A stretch of 64,000 nucleotides of DNA. Origin: Neopusillimonas aromaticivorans. GTDB lineage: Bacteria > Pseudomonadota > Gammaproteobacteria > Burkholderiales > Burkholderiaceae_B. Below are positions 10,495 to 22,362 of this stretch, piece by piece. A program made the translations under genes and the position numbers. Position 1 is the first letter of the stretch; each line of letters starts with the position of its first letter. The notes below the pieces were generated by a model that was not told the DNA's origin, searched no databases, and saw nothing but the letters and a program-made list of their open reading frames with translations. Where the stretch lies: positions 1,984,001 through 2,048,000 of the forward strand of contig NZ_CP128233.1 of assembly GCF_030344915.1 (NCBI RefSeq), written 5' to 3'.

Positions 10495-11191
10495 GGCCGG
10501 CAGTTTGGTGCAGGGCGGTTGCCCAGCTCATTGATGCCATCCACCTCGGCCTGTCGTGTCAGGCGGTAGTCGAGCGTCGGCCGGATGTCATTGATGGTGT
10601 CGATGCGTAAAACATTGTCGGTCATGAACGTCAGGCGTGCCTTGGTAGCCTTGCCATCGGTTTCAAGGATGACACGCCAGGGGTTCGTGTCGACAACAGA
10701 CCAGCAGCCTTGTTCAAGTGTGGTGGTCGGGTTGGTCGCATCAAGCTGAATCGTGCGGGCGCGCCATTGGCCGTTGGGGGCCATGGTCAGGGTAATGCGA
10801 GTGGCCGGGCAGCTCTGGCGGCCGTCAAGCAGGCAGGGCGTTGTCCCCAGAAACGTTTTGGCCTCGCGCAGGGGGCGAATGGTTGCCGCTGTGCTGGCGA
10901 CAGGGGGCTCGGTCGTGTCGGCAGCCGCCGCAGAGGAAGCGGCGGTCGCTTCAGGCGCCGGTTTTCCTGGGTGTTGCCAAAGCCCAGTTGCAATTGCGAG
11001 GGTGCGCGCTGGATGGTGCGACCCTGAGCCTGGTGTTGTGCATCGCTAAGGGTGGATTCGGGCCCGGTTTCATAGTAACCCGGGGTTTGCTGCTTGGCGC
11101 AACCGGCGACGATGAAGGCACTGGCGATGACGGCAGCCATCAGGCCAGGACGAAAGGCGTGCTTTTTGGGGCGGGCATGGTGATGTTCCAT
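10491..11191 (-). CDS. Predicted lipoprotein (one frameshift)
   Basis: Signal peptide with lipobox (LMAAVIASAFIVAGC), so probably membrane-anchored through the Cys at about position 31. An Ala/Pro/Thr-rich linker follows (EATAASSAAAADTTEPP). The C-terminal domain reads KTFLGTTPCLLDGRQSCPATR, DATNPTTTLEQGCWSV and ILETDGKATKARLTFMTDN, a beta-rich, cystine-containing fold of unknown family. The frame breaks near 10957: four T on the top strand should be five, restoring NTQEKPAPEA. Repaired length is ~233 residues. I do not recognise a function. It might be a periplasmic sensor or assembly lipoprotein. Confidence 0.7.
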
Positions 11192-11292
11192 CAAGAATTC
11201 GGATCAGGGGCTATTCTACGCAACTATCCGGGAGGCCGTAATCCCTGGACAGCCTGGCTTCGGGCCTCGCGACGTCATCGGGTCAGGACATC

Positions 11293-11936
11293 GTGGTGTG
11301 GGTGGTGTTCGGTGCGTTATTTGGCGTCGGGGTTTATGGTCTGGGCGGTTGCTATACCTCACGTGTTGTCAGGTTGTTTGGTTTGCCGGCAGACAGCGAC
11401 CGGCCGGTCGGCCGGTCCATCCTGGCTGCGTCGGTCTGGGGTAGCCTGGGGGTCATTGTGTTTGCGTTCCTGTTGCTGAAGGACAGCGGGTCGGTCCCCA
11501 TGATGGCGGGTCTTGGTGTGTGCACAGTGCTTGGGGTGCTGGCAATTGTCGACTGGCACACGGGCTATCTGCCCGACGAATTGACGTTGCCTTTGTTGTG
11601 GGCGGGTCTGTGCTGGTCGTGGCTGGGGTTTGGGGTTTCGCCCCAAGACGCGGTGGGCGGCATTATCGTGGCCTGGGGCGTCTTGTCCCTGGTGTTCTGT
11701 GGGTATCGGTGGGTGCGTCGGCACGAAGGTATGGGTCGGGGTGACATCAAACTGACAGCGGCCCTCGGCGCCTGGACAGGGTGGCCGATGGTGGCCGAAT
11801 TATTGTTGCTGGCGTGTGTCTTCGGGGTGGTGCTGGCCCTGGTGCGCAACGGTTCAAGGGGGATATGGGTGGATTTCCGTTTGGGCCGTGCCTGTCGCTG
11901 GCCGGTGTACTGTTTCTGCTGGCGCTCCCGACCTAA
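11293..11936 (+). CDS. A24-family prepilin peptidase, short form (one frameshift)
   Basis: Polytopic aspartyl protease that cleaves type IV prepilin leaders. Both catalytic Asp regions are present: IVDWHTGYLPDELTLPLLW, and GMGRGDIKLTAALGAWTGW with the conserved GxGxGDxK signature. The C terminus reads FKGDMGGFPFGPCLSLAG once one G is restored near 11852. It lacks the N-terminal zinc/methyltransferase domain of full PilD: the frame closes at a stop near 11240. pilB and pilC, its usual neighbours, are absent, but coaE and zapD follow as in other Burkholderiales. GTG start (11293 or 11296). Confidence 0.82.
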
Positions 11937-11968
11937 AATAGTGTCAATTCATACAACGGATATCCAGC

Positions 11969-12581
11969 ATGCTGAAGATTGGTTTAACCGGGGGCATCGG
12001 TTCGGGCAAAACCCGTGTTGCCGATTTGTTCCAAGAGTGGGGGCTTTGTTATTGATACCGATGCCATTGCCCATGAACTGACGGCGCCGGGTGGTGCGGC
12101 CATGCCGGGCATTCTCGGGGCGTTTGGTCAGGCGGCCCTGGCACCTGACGGCGCGCTTGATCGTGCGGCCATGCGTGAGATCGTTTTTCGTGATCCTCAG
12201 GCCCGGTCGCGTCTCGAGGCCATTATTCATCCTTTGATTGCACACGAAGCTCTGGCGCGTGCCGCCCTGGCGCAGGGGTGTTATCTTGTTTTTGTGGTGC
12301 CGTTGCTGGTAGAGTCAAAACGCTGGCTTCACCAGGTGGATCGGGTCTGTGTGGTCGATTGTGATCCCGATACCCAGGTTGCGCGGGTGCAGCAGCGTAG
12401 CGGGCTGACGACCGATGCCGTTAGGCGTATCATGTCGGCACAGGCCAGTCGTGAAGCGCGGTTGGCCGTGGCGCACGATATCGTGCTCAACGATGGCGCC
12501 ACGACGCCCGTGCAGCTTCAGCAGCGCGCCAGGCAGCTCCACGAGCAATGGTGCACCCTAGGGTCTCAGTTAAAACAATAA
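11969..12581 (+). CDS. coaE: Dephospho-CoA kinase CoaE (one frameshift)
   Basis: Phosphorylates dephospho-CoA at the ribose 3'-OH, the final CoA step. P-loop GLTGGIGSGKTRVADLF at the N terminus; VIDTDAIAHELT is the substrate-binding stretch; then FRDPQARSRLEAIIHPLI and VVPLLVES. Frame breaks near 12045: the G run is short by one, which restores EWGGFVIDTDA. Repaired length is ~204 residues. This gene is essential, which argues that the break is a sequence error. It sits between the prepilin peptidase and zapD, its usual place in this order. Confidence 0.94.
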
Positions 12582-12595
12582 AGGTAGCTGGTTCA

Positions 12596-13347
12596 GTGAT
12601 TTTGTACGAATATCCCTGCAACGAACGGGTTCGGGCCTTGCTTCGGGTCGAGCATCTGTTTGGGCGCCTTTTTTCTTCGCCGGGCAGGAAGACGTCAATC
12701 ACCATCAAATCGCTATGGCGACGCTGTTCGACTTGCTCGATGTCTGTGATCGCACCGATCTGCGGGGTTCCGTGCTGCAAGACCTCGACCGGCAGCGCGC
12801 GGCCTTGTCCGCCTTGCGCGAGCACCCCGGGGTCGATGCCGGCACCGTTGAGAAAACGCTGTCAGACATCGAAAAGGCCACTGCCGATCTGGCGAACCAG
12901 GGACGTATCGCCCAGGTGTTGCGGGACAACGAGTGGCTGGCCAGTTTGCGGGGTCGTCTCACCGTGCCGGGCGGGTCGTCGCCGGCCGATATTCCGTCGT
13001 ATTACGCCTGGCAAATCAAGCCGGTTCAGGTGCGCCTGAACGATTTGCAGCACTGGATTGCTCCGTTCCGGCCGTTGTATAACGGTCTTGCACTTATCTT
13101 GCGGCTGCTGCGCGAATCAGGCCATCCGGCGGATGTTGCGGCAGAGCAAGGGGCCTACCAGGAAATGCTGGCCGGAAAATCCTTTCAGTTGTTGCGGGTA
13201 TGGGTTGATCCGGCGCTGGGTGTATTTCCCGAAATGAGCGCTAACAAGTACGTTATCTGGGTTCGGTTTTCTATGCAAGACAACGAGCTCAAGCCCATTG
13301 CGGTTACCCGACGCGTGCCGTTTCGCCTTTCCCGTTGCAATTTGTAG
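12596..13347 (+). CDS. zapD: Cell division protein ZapD (one frameshift)
   Basis: FtsZ-ring-associated protein that bundles FtsZ filaments. The N terminus from GTG 12596 reads VILYEYPCNERVRALLRVE, followed by EDVNHHQIAMATLFDLLDV once a lost T near 12674 is restored; DLLRSDLL-like helical repeats follow (DRTDLRGSVLQDLDRQ). The C-terminal beta domain ends RRVPFRLSRCNL. Length ~250 residues, as expected. It starts 14 bp after coaE. yacG, which normally follows zapD, was not found; the next 200 bp hold no gene. Confidence 0.92.
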
Positions 13348-13550
13348 CGGTTTGCGCGCCTTAACGTGTGGTTGCCGGCGTTTTTGTACGCGTGTCGTGC
13401 GGCCATGGGTAGCGGCGTGTCCCCTATTCTGTCACGTAATTGTTGCGTTCAATTTCAGAATGCGCAGTGGTTCGCGTGTCCAGGGCCTGTTCTGGGCGAG
13501 AATAGCACTCAATCAATTTACCTACTCTACGGATACGACAGGAGCAGTTC

Positions 13551-14799
13551 ATGTCGAAATTGCGCGATGACGGCGGGTCGCTGAAACGCAAGGGGCTTTG
13601 GGCCCTGGCTGTTTTAGCCATGGTGGCCGGTCTTGCCTGGTGGTATTGGGGCGGGTCTACGCCGTCACCTGCAGGTGCGCCTGTTGCCGCTGGTTCCACA
13701 GGTGGGCCATCGCGCGTTTCCGGGGCGGCTGCGTCAGGTACCTCCGGGCGCCCTCAGGGGCCGGGCGGGCCGGGTGGCATGATGGCGGCCATGACGGTGC
13801 CCGTTCGTGTGGCAACGGTTGAGCAGCAACCCATCAGTACGCTGTTTACGGCGGTCGGCACCGTCACTGCATTCAATACGGTTACGGTGCGCAGCCGGGT
13901 GGATGGTGAGTTGCAGCGTATCTATTTTGACGACGGGCAAAAGGTCAAGGCGGGCGATGTGTTGGCCCAGATTGACCCGCGTCCGTTTCAGGTGGCGCTT
14001 GACCAGGCGCTGGGGCAGCAGGCCCAGAACCAGGCCCAGCTTCAAAATGCCCGAAGCGACCTTAAGCGTTACGAACAGCTGTTTGCCCAGAATTCATTGG
14101 CACGCCAGCAGCTGGAAACCCAGCGTGCCCTGGTTCAGCAGTATCAGGGGGCGCAAAAGTCTGACCAGGCCAATGTCGACAGCGCACGTCTTCAGCTTGA
14201 GTTCTCAAAATCACCGCGCCGATCAGCGGCCGGTTGGGGTTGCGGGTTGTTGACCAGGGCAATCTGATTTCGTCGGGCAGTACCGAGGGCTTGGTGGTCA
14301 TTACCCAGACTCAGCCTATATCTGTCTTTTTTCTTTGCCCCAGGCCCAGTTGCCGGCCGTGCTTGAACGTTTCGGCAGTGGCCAGGCATTGCAGGTTGAC
14401 GCTTTTGATGGTGGTTTCAATCGCAGGCTGGCGCAAGGCACGCTTGAGGCGATCGACAATCAGATCGATGTCGCAACGGGTACGGTGCGCCTGAAGGCTC
14501 GTTTTGAAAATGACGATGACACCCTGTTTCCCAATCAGTTCGTGAATGTCCGGCTGCGCGTCAGCACTCAGGACAATGCGTTGGTCATTCCGACGGCGGC
14601 TGTTCAGCAGGGGTCGGCGGGGGCGTTTGTGTATGTGGTGGGTGAAGACGATACTGTCACGATACAGCCCGTCAGGACGGGCACCATCGAAGGTCGGCAT
14701 GTGGCGGTTACCGACGGGCTGGCTGCCGGTCAGCGCGTGGTGACCGAAGGCGTTGATCGTTTGCGGGCAGGCACGCGCGTCCAGATCATCCAGCCCTGA
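13551..14799 (+). CDS. mdtA: RND periplasmic adaptor, MdtA-like (two frameshifts)
   Basis: Membrane-fusion protein linking the inner-membrane RND pumps to the outer-membrane channel. Features: N-terminal signal anchor (KGLWALAVLAMVAGLAWWYW), a long Gly/Pro/Ala-rich linker, barrel-sandwich half (TVRSRVDGELQRIYFDDGQ), coiled-coil hairpin (~residues 140-200), then DNALVIPTAAVQQGS and VTEGVDRLRAGTRVQI. Breaks near 14210 (lost A, restoring FSKITAPISGRLGLR) and 14330 (lost T, restoring ISVFFSLPQAQL). Repaired length ~416 residues. It leads the mdtA-mdtB-mdtC-outer-membrane-factor operon. ACAGGAGC lies just upstream of ATG 13551. Confidence 0.92.
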
Positions 14800-14809
14800 G
14801 GCCAGATCC

Positions 14810-17800
14810 GTGAACATCTCCCGTCAGTTCATCTTGCGGCCGGTAGCCACCACGCTGGCCATGATTGCGGTGTTGATTGCCGGGATTCTGGCCTACCGGC
14901 TGCTGCCGGTATCGGCCTTGCCGGAAGTGGATTACCCCACGATTCAGGTGTCCACCACCTACCCCGGCGCCAGCCCGGATGTCATGACGTCGCTGGTGAC
15001 GTCGCCGCTTGAGCGCCAGTTTGGTCAGATGTCGGGCTTGACGCAGATGTCGTCCACCAGCTCGGCAGGGGCTTCGCAAATTACCCTTCAGTTCGGGCTC
15101 GATGTGCCGCTGGATGTGGCCGAGCAAGAGGTGCAGGCGGCCATCAACGCCGCTTCCAATCTGCTGCCCAACGATTTGCCGGCCCCCTATCTACAACAAG
15201 GTTAACCCGGCCGATACCGCGGTGATCAGTCTGGCGGTCACGTCACCGACCCTGCCGTTGCATGAGGTACGCGACCTGATCGACCTGCGGGTTGCACAGA
15301 AACTGTCCCAGATTTCGGGTGTGGGCCTGGTCAGTATCGCCGGTGGCCAGCGGCCGGCCGTGCGTGTTCAGGTTGACCCGCAGGCGTTGTCAGGACAAGG
15401 CCTGACGCTGTCATCGGTACGTTCAGCCATTCTGGCGGCCAATGTCAACCAGCCCAAGGGCAATCTGGATGGCCCGGAGCGTTCGACAACCATCAATGCC
15501 AACGAGCAGCTCAGTTCGCCCGAAGAATACGAAGCCCTGATTCTGGCCTACGAAAATGATGGCGCCTTTCGTCTGGGCGATGTGGCCCGCGTGGTGCGCG
15601 ATGCCGAAAACCTGCACCAGGCGGCATGGCTGGGTACGACGCCGGCCATTCTGCTGAATATCCAGCGCCAACCCGGTGCCAATGTGATTCAGGTAGTGGA
15701 TCGGGTCAAAGCCTTGCTGCCTGAACTGCAGCGAGGGTTGCCGGCGGGCGTGGATCTGGCTGTGGCGTCTGACCGCACTCAGACCATTCGCGAATCGGTG
15801 CGCCATGTGCAAACTGAAATGGTCATGGCGATCACCCTGGTGGTGCTGGTTACATTCGTTTTTGCGCACCTGGACGGCTACATTCATTCCCAGCGTGGTG
15901 GTGCCGCTCTCGCTGGTCGGCACCTTTGCCATCATGTATTTGCTGGGGTTCAGCGTCAATAACCTGACCCTGATGGCGCTGACCATTGCTGTCTCCGCTT
16001 GAGGCGGCCTTGAAGGAGCTCCGGCCCAGATCGGTTTTACGCTGATTTCGTTGACGCTCTCGCTGGTGGCGGTGCTGATCCCGCTCTTGTTCATGAGCGA
16101 TGTCATTGGCCGTCTGTTCAGCGAGTTTGCGTTGACGCTGGCGGTGGCCATTCTGTTGTCATTGGTCATCTCGCTGACTCTGACTCCCATGATGTGCGCG
16201 CGCCTGTTGCGCCCCGAATCTGAAGCCCGTCATGGCCCGGTCCAGCAGCGCCTTGGTCGGGCCATCGACGGGTTGATCAAGGCGTACGATCACGGCCTGG
16301 TCCGGGTCTTGTCGCACCAGCGGGCGACGCTCTGGGTGGCCTTGGGTACGCTGCTGGTAACGGCACTGCTTTATGTCTGGGTGCCCAAGGGGTTTTTCCC
16401 CAGCAAGACACCGGCTTGATCCAGGCGATCAGTCAGGCCGACCAGACAGTGTCGTTCAGTGCCATGTCGCGTCTGCAGTTGCAGGCCGCACACATCATTG
16501 CCGAAGACCCGGATGTTGACACCGTGACTTCGTTTACCGGCGTGGATGGTACCAACACCACCCTGAACACAGGGCGTTTGCAGATTGCGCTTAAACCGCT
16601 TGCTCAACGGGCCGATAATGCGCAGGCCATTATTGCCCGGTTGCAGCAGCGTTTGCAGGCGGTGTCGGGCCTTGAGGTTTTCATGCAGCCGGTGCAAGAC
16701 TTGACCATCGATGACAAGGTCAGCCGTACCCAGTATCAGTTCACCCTGTCGGATCCGGATCCGGCGGTGCTGGAAACCTGGGTGCTGCGGTTGGTGGATG
16801 CGCTTCAGGCCCAGTCCGGTCTGGCGGATGTGACCGATGACTTGCAAAACCGTGGCCTGCAGACCCTGCTGTCGATCAATCGCGATACGGCGTCGCGGGT
16901 GGGGGTGACCTTGTCTGCCGTGAATGAAGCTTTATACGATGCCTTAGGGCAACGGCAGATTTCAACAATTTTTACGCAGTCGGCCCAGTACCGGGTGGTG
17001 CTGGAAGTGGCGCCCGAATACCGGCAAGATCCGGCGGCTCTGGATTTTATTCACGTACAAACGGCCGATGGCGGGACGGTGCCGCTGACCAGCCTGGTGA
17101 CGGTCAGCCAGACGTCCACGTTATTGTCGGTAGGGCGGCAAGACCAGTTTCCGGCGGCGACCGTATCGTTCAATTTGCCCAAAGGGGTGGCGCTTTCCGA
17201 TGCTGTGGATGCAATTCAGCAGGTGTATGCGACGCTGGACCTGCCGGCATCGGTTGAGTTGCGTTTCCAGGGGGCAGCGCGTGCATTTGAGGCGTCGCTG
17301 AGCAGCACGCTCTGGTTGATGCTGGCGGCGGTGGTGGCCATGTACATTGTGCTGGGTGTGCTGTACGAAAGCTACATCCACCCGGTCACCATCCTGTCGA
17401 CCCTGCCGTCGGCCACGGTGGGGGCGCTGCTGGCGTTGCTGCTGACCGGAAAGGATCTCGACATGATCGGAGTCATCGGCATAATTTTGCTGATCGGTAT
17501 CGTCAAGAAAAACGCCATCATGATGATTGATTTCGCCCTGGATGCCGAGCGTTCACGCGGGCTGACGCCGTTGCAGGCCATTCACGAGGCGGCATTGCTG
17601 CGTTTTCGCCCCATTCTCATGACGACGCTGGCGGCGCTGTTCAGCGCCATACCCTTGATGCTGGCTACCGGTGCCGGGTCCGAGTTGCGCCAGCCACTGG
17701 GGCTGGTCATGGTCGGTGGGCTGATTTGCAGCCAGTTGCTGACCCTGTTCACCACGCCGGTCATTTACCTGATGTTTGACCGGTTGTCGCAACGGTGGCG

Positions 17801-17828
17801 CGCGCTTCGTCGCGAGGTTGCCGCGTGA
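14810..17828 (+). CDS. mdtB: RND efflux pump subunit, MdtB-like, with frameshifts and an internal deletion
   Basis: Proton-driven multidrug transporter, one of two heteromeric RND subunits. GTG 14810 begins NISRQFILRPVATTLAMIA; the porter-domain and TM segments follow in family order to LFTTPVIYLMFDRLSQ. Damage: lost C near 15193 (restores PAPPIYNKVNPAD), two T lost or one gained near 15866 (VFLRTWTATFIPS), a ~70-base loss at ~15993 plus a lost G near 16013, and a lost C near 16402 (FFPQQDTGLIQA). The ~70-base loss removes the segment matching TGFVVDDAIVMIENI in TM4, which holds the proton-relay Asp pair. If real, the protein cannot pump. The partner mdtC keeps that motif. Confidence 0.85.
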
Positions 17829-20800
17829 GGTGGCTTGGCGTCTTCATTGTTCGGCCGGTCGGCACCACGCTGATTTGCCTGGCGATGGTGCTGGCAGGCT
17901 TGCTGGCCCTGCGCTTGTTGCCGGTTGCGCCTTTGCCGCAGGTTGATTTTCCCATGATTTCGGTCACGGCCCGCATGGCGGGTGCCAGCCCCGAAACCAT
18001 GGCGTCCAGCGTTGCGATGCCGCTAGAACAATCACTGGGTACGATTGCCGGGCTGACTGAAATGAGCTCGCGCAGCACGGAAGGGTCGACGCGAATCACC
18101 CTGGTGTTTGATCTGGATCGGGACATCAACAGCGCGGCGCGTGATGTGCAGGCCGCCATCAATGCGGCACGCGCCTCGTTGCCGTCAGCCTTGCGCGATA
18201 ACCCGACGTATAACAAGGTGAACCCGGCGTCAGCGCCCATCATGGTGCTGTCGCTCACCTCGGACACCTTTACCCAGGGGCGTTGTACGATCTGGCGGCC
18301 ACGGTGCTGGCCCAGAAACTGGCGCAAGTCGAGGGGTGGGTGAGGTCAGCATCGGCGGCAGTTCGTTGCCGGCCATCCGTATCAGTTTGAATCCGCAGGC
18401 GCTGGTTGCGGCCGGCGTATCGTTGGACGAGGTGCGTTCTGCGTTGGCCAATGCAAATACGGTACGGCCGTTGGGCGTGGTTGAAAATGACACGTACCAT
18501 TGGCAGATCAGTACCGGCGGCCAGATGGACCAGGCACAGCAGTATCGGCCACTGATTGTGGCCTGGCGTGACGGTGCCGCCATTCGTTTGCAAGACGTGG
18601 CGACGGTTGAGGAAGGGGTCGAAGAAATCTTCAACGTCGGCTTCTACAACGATCGCAAGGCGGTGTTGCTGATCATCCGGCGTCAGCCCGATGCCAACAT
18701 CATCAAGACGGTTGATGCGATTCGTGACCTGATGCCAACGTTCCAGGCCATGGTGCCGGCGCAGGTCGACCTGAAAATTGCACAAGACCGTACGCCCAGC
18801 ATTCGCGCGTCCATGGATGAAGCGCGTCTGACGCTGGTCATTGCAGTGGTGTTGGTTGTCCTGGTGGTACTGCTGTTCTTGCGCAACGGGCGGGCCGCCC
18901 TGATTCCCAGTATTGTGGTGCCGGCATCGCTGATCACGACATTCATTCTGATGTGGGCGCTGGACTACAGCCTGAACACCATGTCGCTGATGGCGCTGAT
19001 TGTGGCCACCGGGTTTGTGGTGGACGATGCCATTGTCGTGCTCGAAAATATCATGCGGTACGTCGAGCGGGGCTACAGCCCTTGCGCGCAGCCATCAAGG
19101 GGTGCGTGAAGTCGGGTTTACTGTGGTGGCCATGAGTCTGTCGCTGGTGGCCGTGTTCATCCCGATTCTGCTGATGTCGGGCATCGTGGGTCGGTTGTTT
19201 CGCGAGTTTGCAATGACCTTGTCGGCGGCGATTCTGGTGTCCCTGCTGTTGTCTTTGGTGTTGACGCCGATGATGTGTTCACGCCTTCTGGAGCGTGACT
19301 CGCAGATACTGCCGCGTCATGGGCTGTTGGTCCGGGGCTTGATATGGCTGGGCGATGTTTCGGCTCATGGCTATCGCCGTTCGCTGGATTGGGCCCTGGC
19401 CCACGGGCGGTTGATGCTGCTTGTGCTGGTGGCCACCATTGGCCTGAATGTCTATTTGTATGCGGTGGTGCCCAAAGGCTTTTTCCCGCAGCAAGATACC
19501 GGTCAATTACTGGGGTTCTTTCGCACTGACCAGGGCACCTCGTTCCAGTCGTTGTTACCCAAGCTTGAAAAATTCCGCAATGAGCTGCTGAAAGACCCGG
19601 CCATTGAAAGTGTCACCGGCTTTGCCGGTGGGCGCGGGGGCAGTAACTCCAGTTTCATGCTGATTCAGCTCAAGCCCCTTGAAGAACGCGGGGTCAGTGC
19701 TACTGACGTCGTCAACCGGTTGCGTGGCCGTTTCACGAAAGAGCCTGGCGCGCGTCTGACGCTGGTGCCGCAGCAGGACATTCGTGTGGGGGGCGTCAAG
19801 GGCTGGCGTCGTATGAATACACCCTCATGGGCAGTGACCTTGAGTTATTGAAGACCTGGTTGCCGCAGGTGCAGCGGGCGCTGGCAGGGCTGCCCGAGCT
19901 GGTGGATGTGGACAGTGATATTGAAGACAAGGGCCGCCGTGTCGAGCTGATCATTGATCGCGATGCGGCGACCCGTCTGGGCGTGGATATGGCCCTGATT
20001 GCCAGTACGTTGAATAATTCGTTCAGCCAGCGTCAGGTATCGGTCATTTATGAGCCCCTGAATCAGTATCGTGTCGTCATGGCGGTTGAACCCCGTTATG
20101 CCGAAGATGCGGAATCGTTGAAACTGGTGCAGGTGGTCACCGCAGATGGCCGGCGTATCCCGTTGTCGGCGTTCACCCGCTTCGAGGTTGGCAATGCCCC
20201 GCTCAGTGTGCGTCACCAGGGGCTGTTTGCCGAAGAGTCGGTGTCGTTCAGTGTTGCACCGGGTGTTTCGCTTGACCAGGCGACGCGGGCTATTGACGAT
20301 GCGGTGGCGCGCACCGGTTTGCCCACCCAGCAGATTCAGGCCATGTTCCAGGGCAATGCCCAGTGCCCTGCAACAGTCGATGTCGCAACAGCCCTGGCTG
20401 ATTCTGGCGGCACTGGTAACGATGTACATCGTGCTCGGCATGTTGTATGAAAGCTATATGCATCCGCTGACTATTTTGTCGACCTTGCCGTCGGCGGGGG
20501 TCGGGGCCTTGCTGGCGTTGATGCTGGTGGGTATGGAGTTTTCGCTGATTGCCCTGATCGGCGTGTTTCTGCTGATTGGCATTGTCAAGAAAAACGCCAT
20601 CATGATGGTGGATTTTGCCTTGCAGGCCGAGCGGAATCAGGGGTTGAGCCCGCGTGATGCGATTTATCAGGCGTGCCTGACGCGCTTTCGTCCGATCATG
20701 ATGACGACGTTGTCGGCCATGTTCGGGGCATTGCCGCTTGTTTTTGCGACCGGGGCGGGGGTTGAGTTACGCCAGCCGCTGGGCGTTACGATTGTGGGCG

Positions 20801-20913
20801 GGTTGGTCGTCAGTCAGGTCCTGACGCTGTACACCACCCCGGTGGTTTATTTGTATCTTGACCGTTTGCGTCATTGGGCGGCCCGACGGCGGGCCGCCCG
20901 TCAATCGTCCTGA
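17825..20913 (+). CDS. mdtC: RND efflux pump subunit, MdtC-like (about six frameshifts)
   Basis: Second RND subunit of the MdtABC-type pump. The GTG start (17825) overlaps the mdtB stop as GTGA, so translation is coupled. N-terminal VFIVRPVGTTLICLAMV; TM4 retains TGFVVDDAIVVLENI near 19011-19055; C-terminal VGIVKKNAIMMVDFAL-type motif and YTTPVVYLYLDRLRH. Frame breaks near 18278, 18335, 19081, 19101, 19795 (all one base short in C or G runs) and near 20360 (net +1 or -2). Repaired length ~1031 residues. The density of breaks here is higher than elsewhere, although the protein sequence between them is well conserved. Confidence 0.88.
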
Positions 20914-20927
20914 AAGGTAATCCGTGT

Positions 20928-22333
20928 ATGGCGACCCCGGAACGTGGTTTTCGTGTAGTGGCATCGTGTCTGGCGGCCCTGGCCCTGGCCGGGTGCGCGG
21001 TTGGTCCTGACTATCAGCGGCCGGCTATCGAGGTGGGTACGCAGTACCGCCAGGTTGAGGGCTGGGTACAGACGGGCACGTCAATGCCTGCAGTGCGTGC
21101 CGACTGGTGGGCCTTGTTCAATGATCCGGTGCTTGATGCGCTGATGCGTGAGGCGCTGGAGTCGAATCAGACCATTGCGCGCGCCTGGGCCCAGTATCGT
21201 CAGGCAGCGGCATTGCTGGCGGCCAGTCGAGCCGAATTTTTCCGTTTGTGGGGCTTGGGGCTGATGTAACGCGGTCGCGGTCGGGTCAGGCCGAACCCCG
21301 GCGTGAATACAGTATCAGCGGTAATGTCAGCTGGGAGGTTGACCTGTGGGGGCGCATTCGTCGCGGTGCCGAGGCCGATCAGGCGCAAGTGGCGGCTTCA
21401 CACGCCGATCTGGCCGCCACGCGGTTAAGCGTGCAATCGACCTTGGCCCAGACCTATTTCCAGATCCGGGCCAACGATGCCGGGCAACGTCTTCTGGAGC
21501 AGACGCTGGCGGCCTACCAGCGTTCGCTGGAGATCACCCGTAATCGTTACGCGGCAGGGGTGGTGTCTCAGCTGGATGTATCGTCGGCTCAGGCGCAGCT
21601 TGAAAACACCGCTACCCAGATGCTGGCCCTGCAGCGGCAGCGGGCACAGCTGGAAAATGCGCTGGCGGTGTTGCTGGGCAAGGCGCCGTCTCAATTTCGT
21701 CTGGACGAAGTCCGTGTCGCCATTGATGTACCTGTGATTCCGGCGGGTTTGCCCTCGCAGTTGCTTGAGCGCCGGCCCGACGTGGTAGCGGCCGAGCAGC
21801 GCATGGCGTCGGCGAACGCCGAAATCGGGGTGGCCCAGGCCGCCTGGTTTCCCGATCTGGTCTTGTCGGCCCAGGGCGGGTTTCGAAGCGGTCAGTGGGC
21901 ACAGTGGCTGACGGCCCCATTCAGTTTCTGGTCGCTGGGCCCGTCGTTGGCAGCGACGTTGTTTGATGGTGGCGCGCGCAGCGCACGAGTCGATCAGGTG
22001 CGTGCGCAATACGATGCCGAAGTGGCTGCCTGGCGTCAGACGGTATTGACGGGGTTGCAGGAAGTCGAAGACTATCTGGTCGCCCTGGCCAGTCTGGAGC
22101 GTGAGCAGGCGACACAAGGCCGTGCCCTTGCGGCGGCCCGCGAGTCGCTGCGTTTGACACGTAACCAGTACGATGCGGGCCTGATTGATTATTTGAGTGT
22201 GGTTCAGGTCGAAACCTCGGCCTTGAATGCCGAGCGCGAGGCGATCAGCCTGGGTGCCGATCGCCTGATCGCCAGTGTGCAACTGATTGCCGCGCTGGGC
22301 GGTGGCTGGCAGCCTGACGGCCAGGCTGATTAA
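20928..22333 (+). CDS. RND outer-membrane factor, NodT family lipoprotein (one frameshift)
   Basis: Outer-membrane channel for the upstream MdtABC-type pump. The signal peptide ends in a lipobox (LAALALAGCAVGPDY). OMF repeats follow: DWWALFNDPVLDALM, NVSWEVDLWGRIRRG, the SQLDVSSAQAQLENT coiled-coil helices, and the second half LLERRPDVVAAEQRMASAN with SLGPSLAATLFDGG. Break near 21241: one C lost, restoring AEFFPFVGLGADVTRS. Repaired length ~468 residues. It starts 14 bp after mdtC, completing a four-gene efflux operon that ends at 22333. Confidence 0.92.
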
Positions 22334-22362
22334 CCTTGCGCTGCCCCAAGTGATATAAGGCG

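Noticed and set aside
13348..13550. yacG gene after zapD
   Set aside because: No frame in this 203-bp gap shows the paired CPxCG zinc motifs of YacG; it holds only the mdtA leader and ribosome-binding site.
21425..22282. Long antisense frame over the outer-membrane factor gene
   Set aside because: Shadow of a conserved OMF gene; no motif or start signal.
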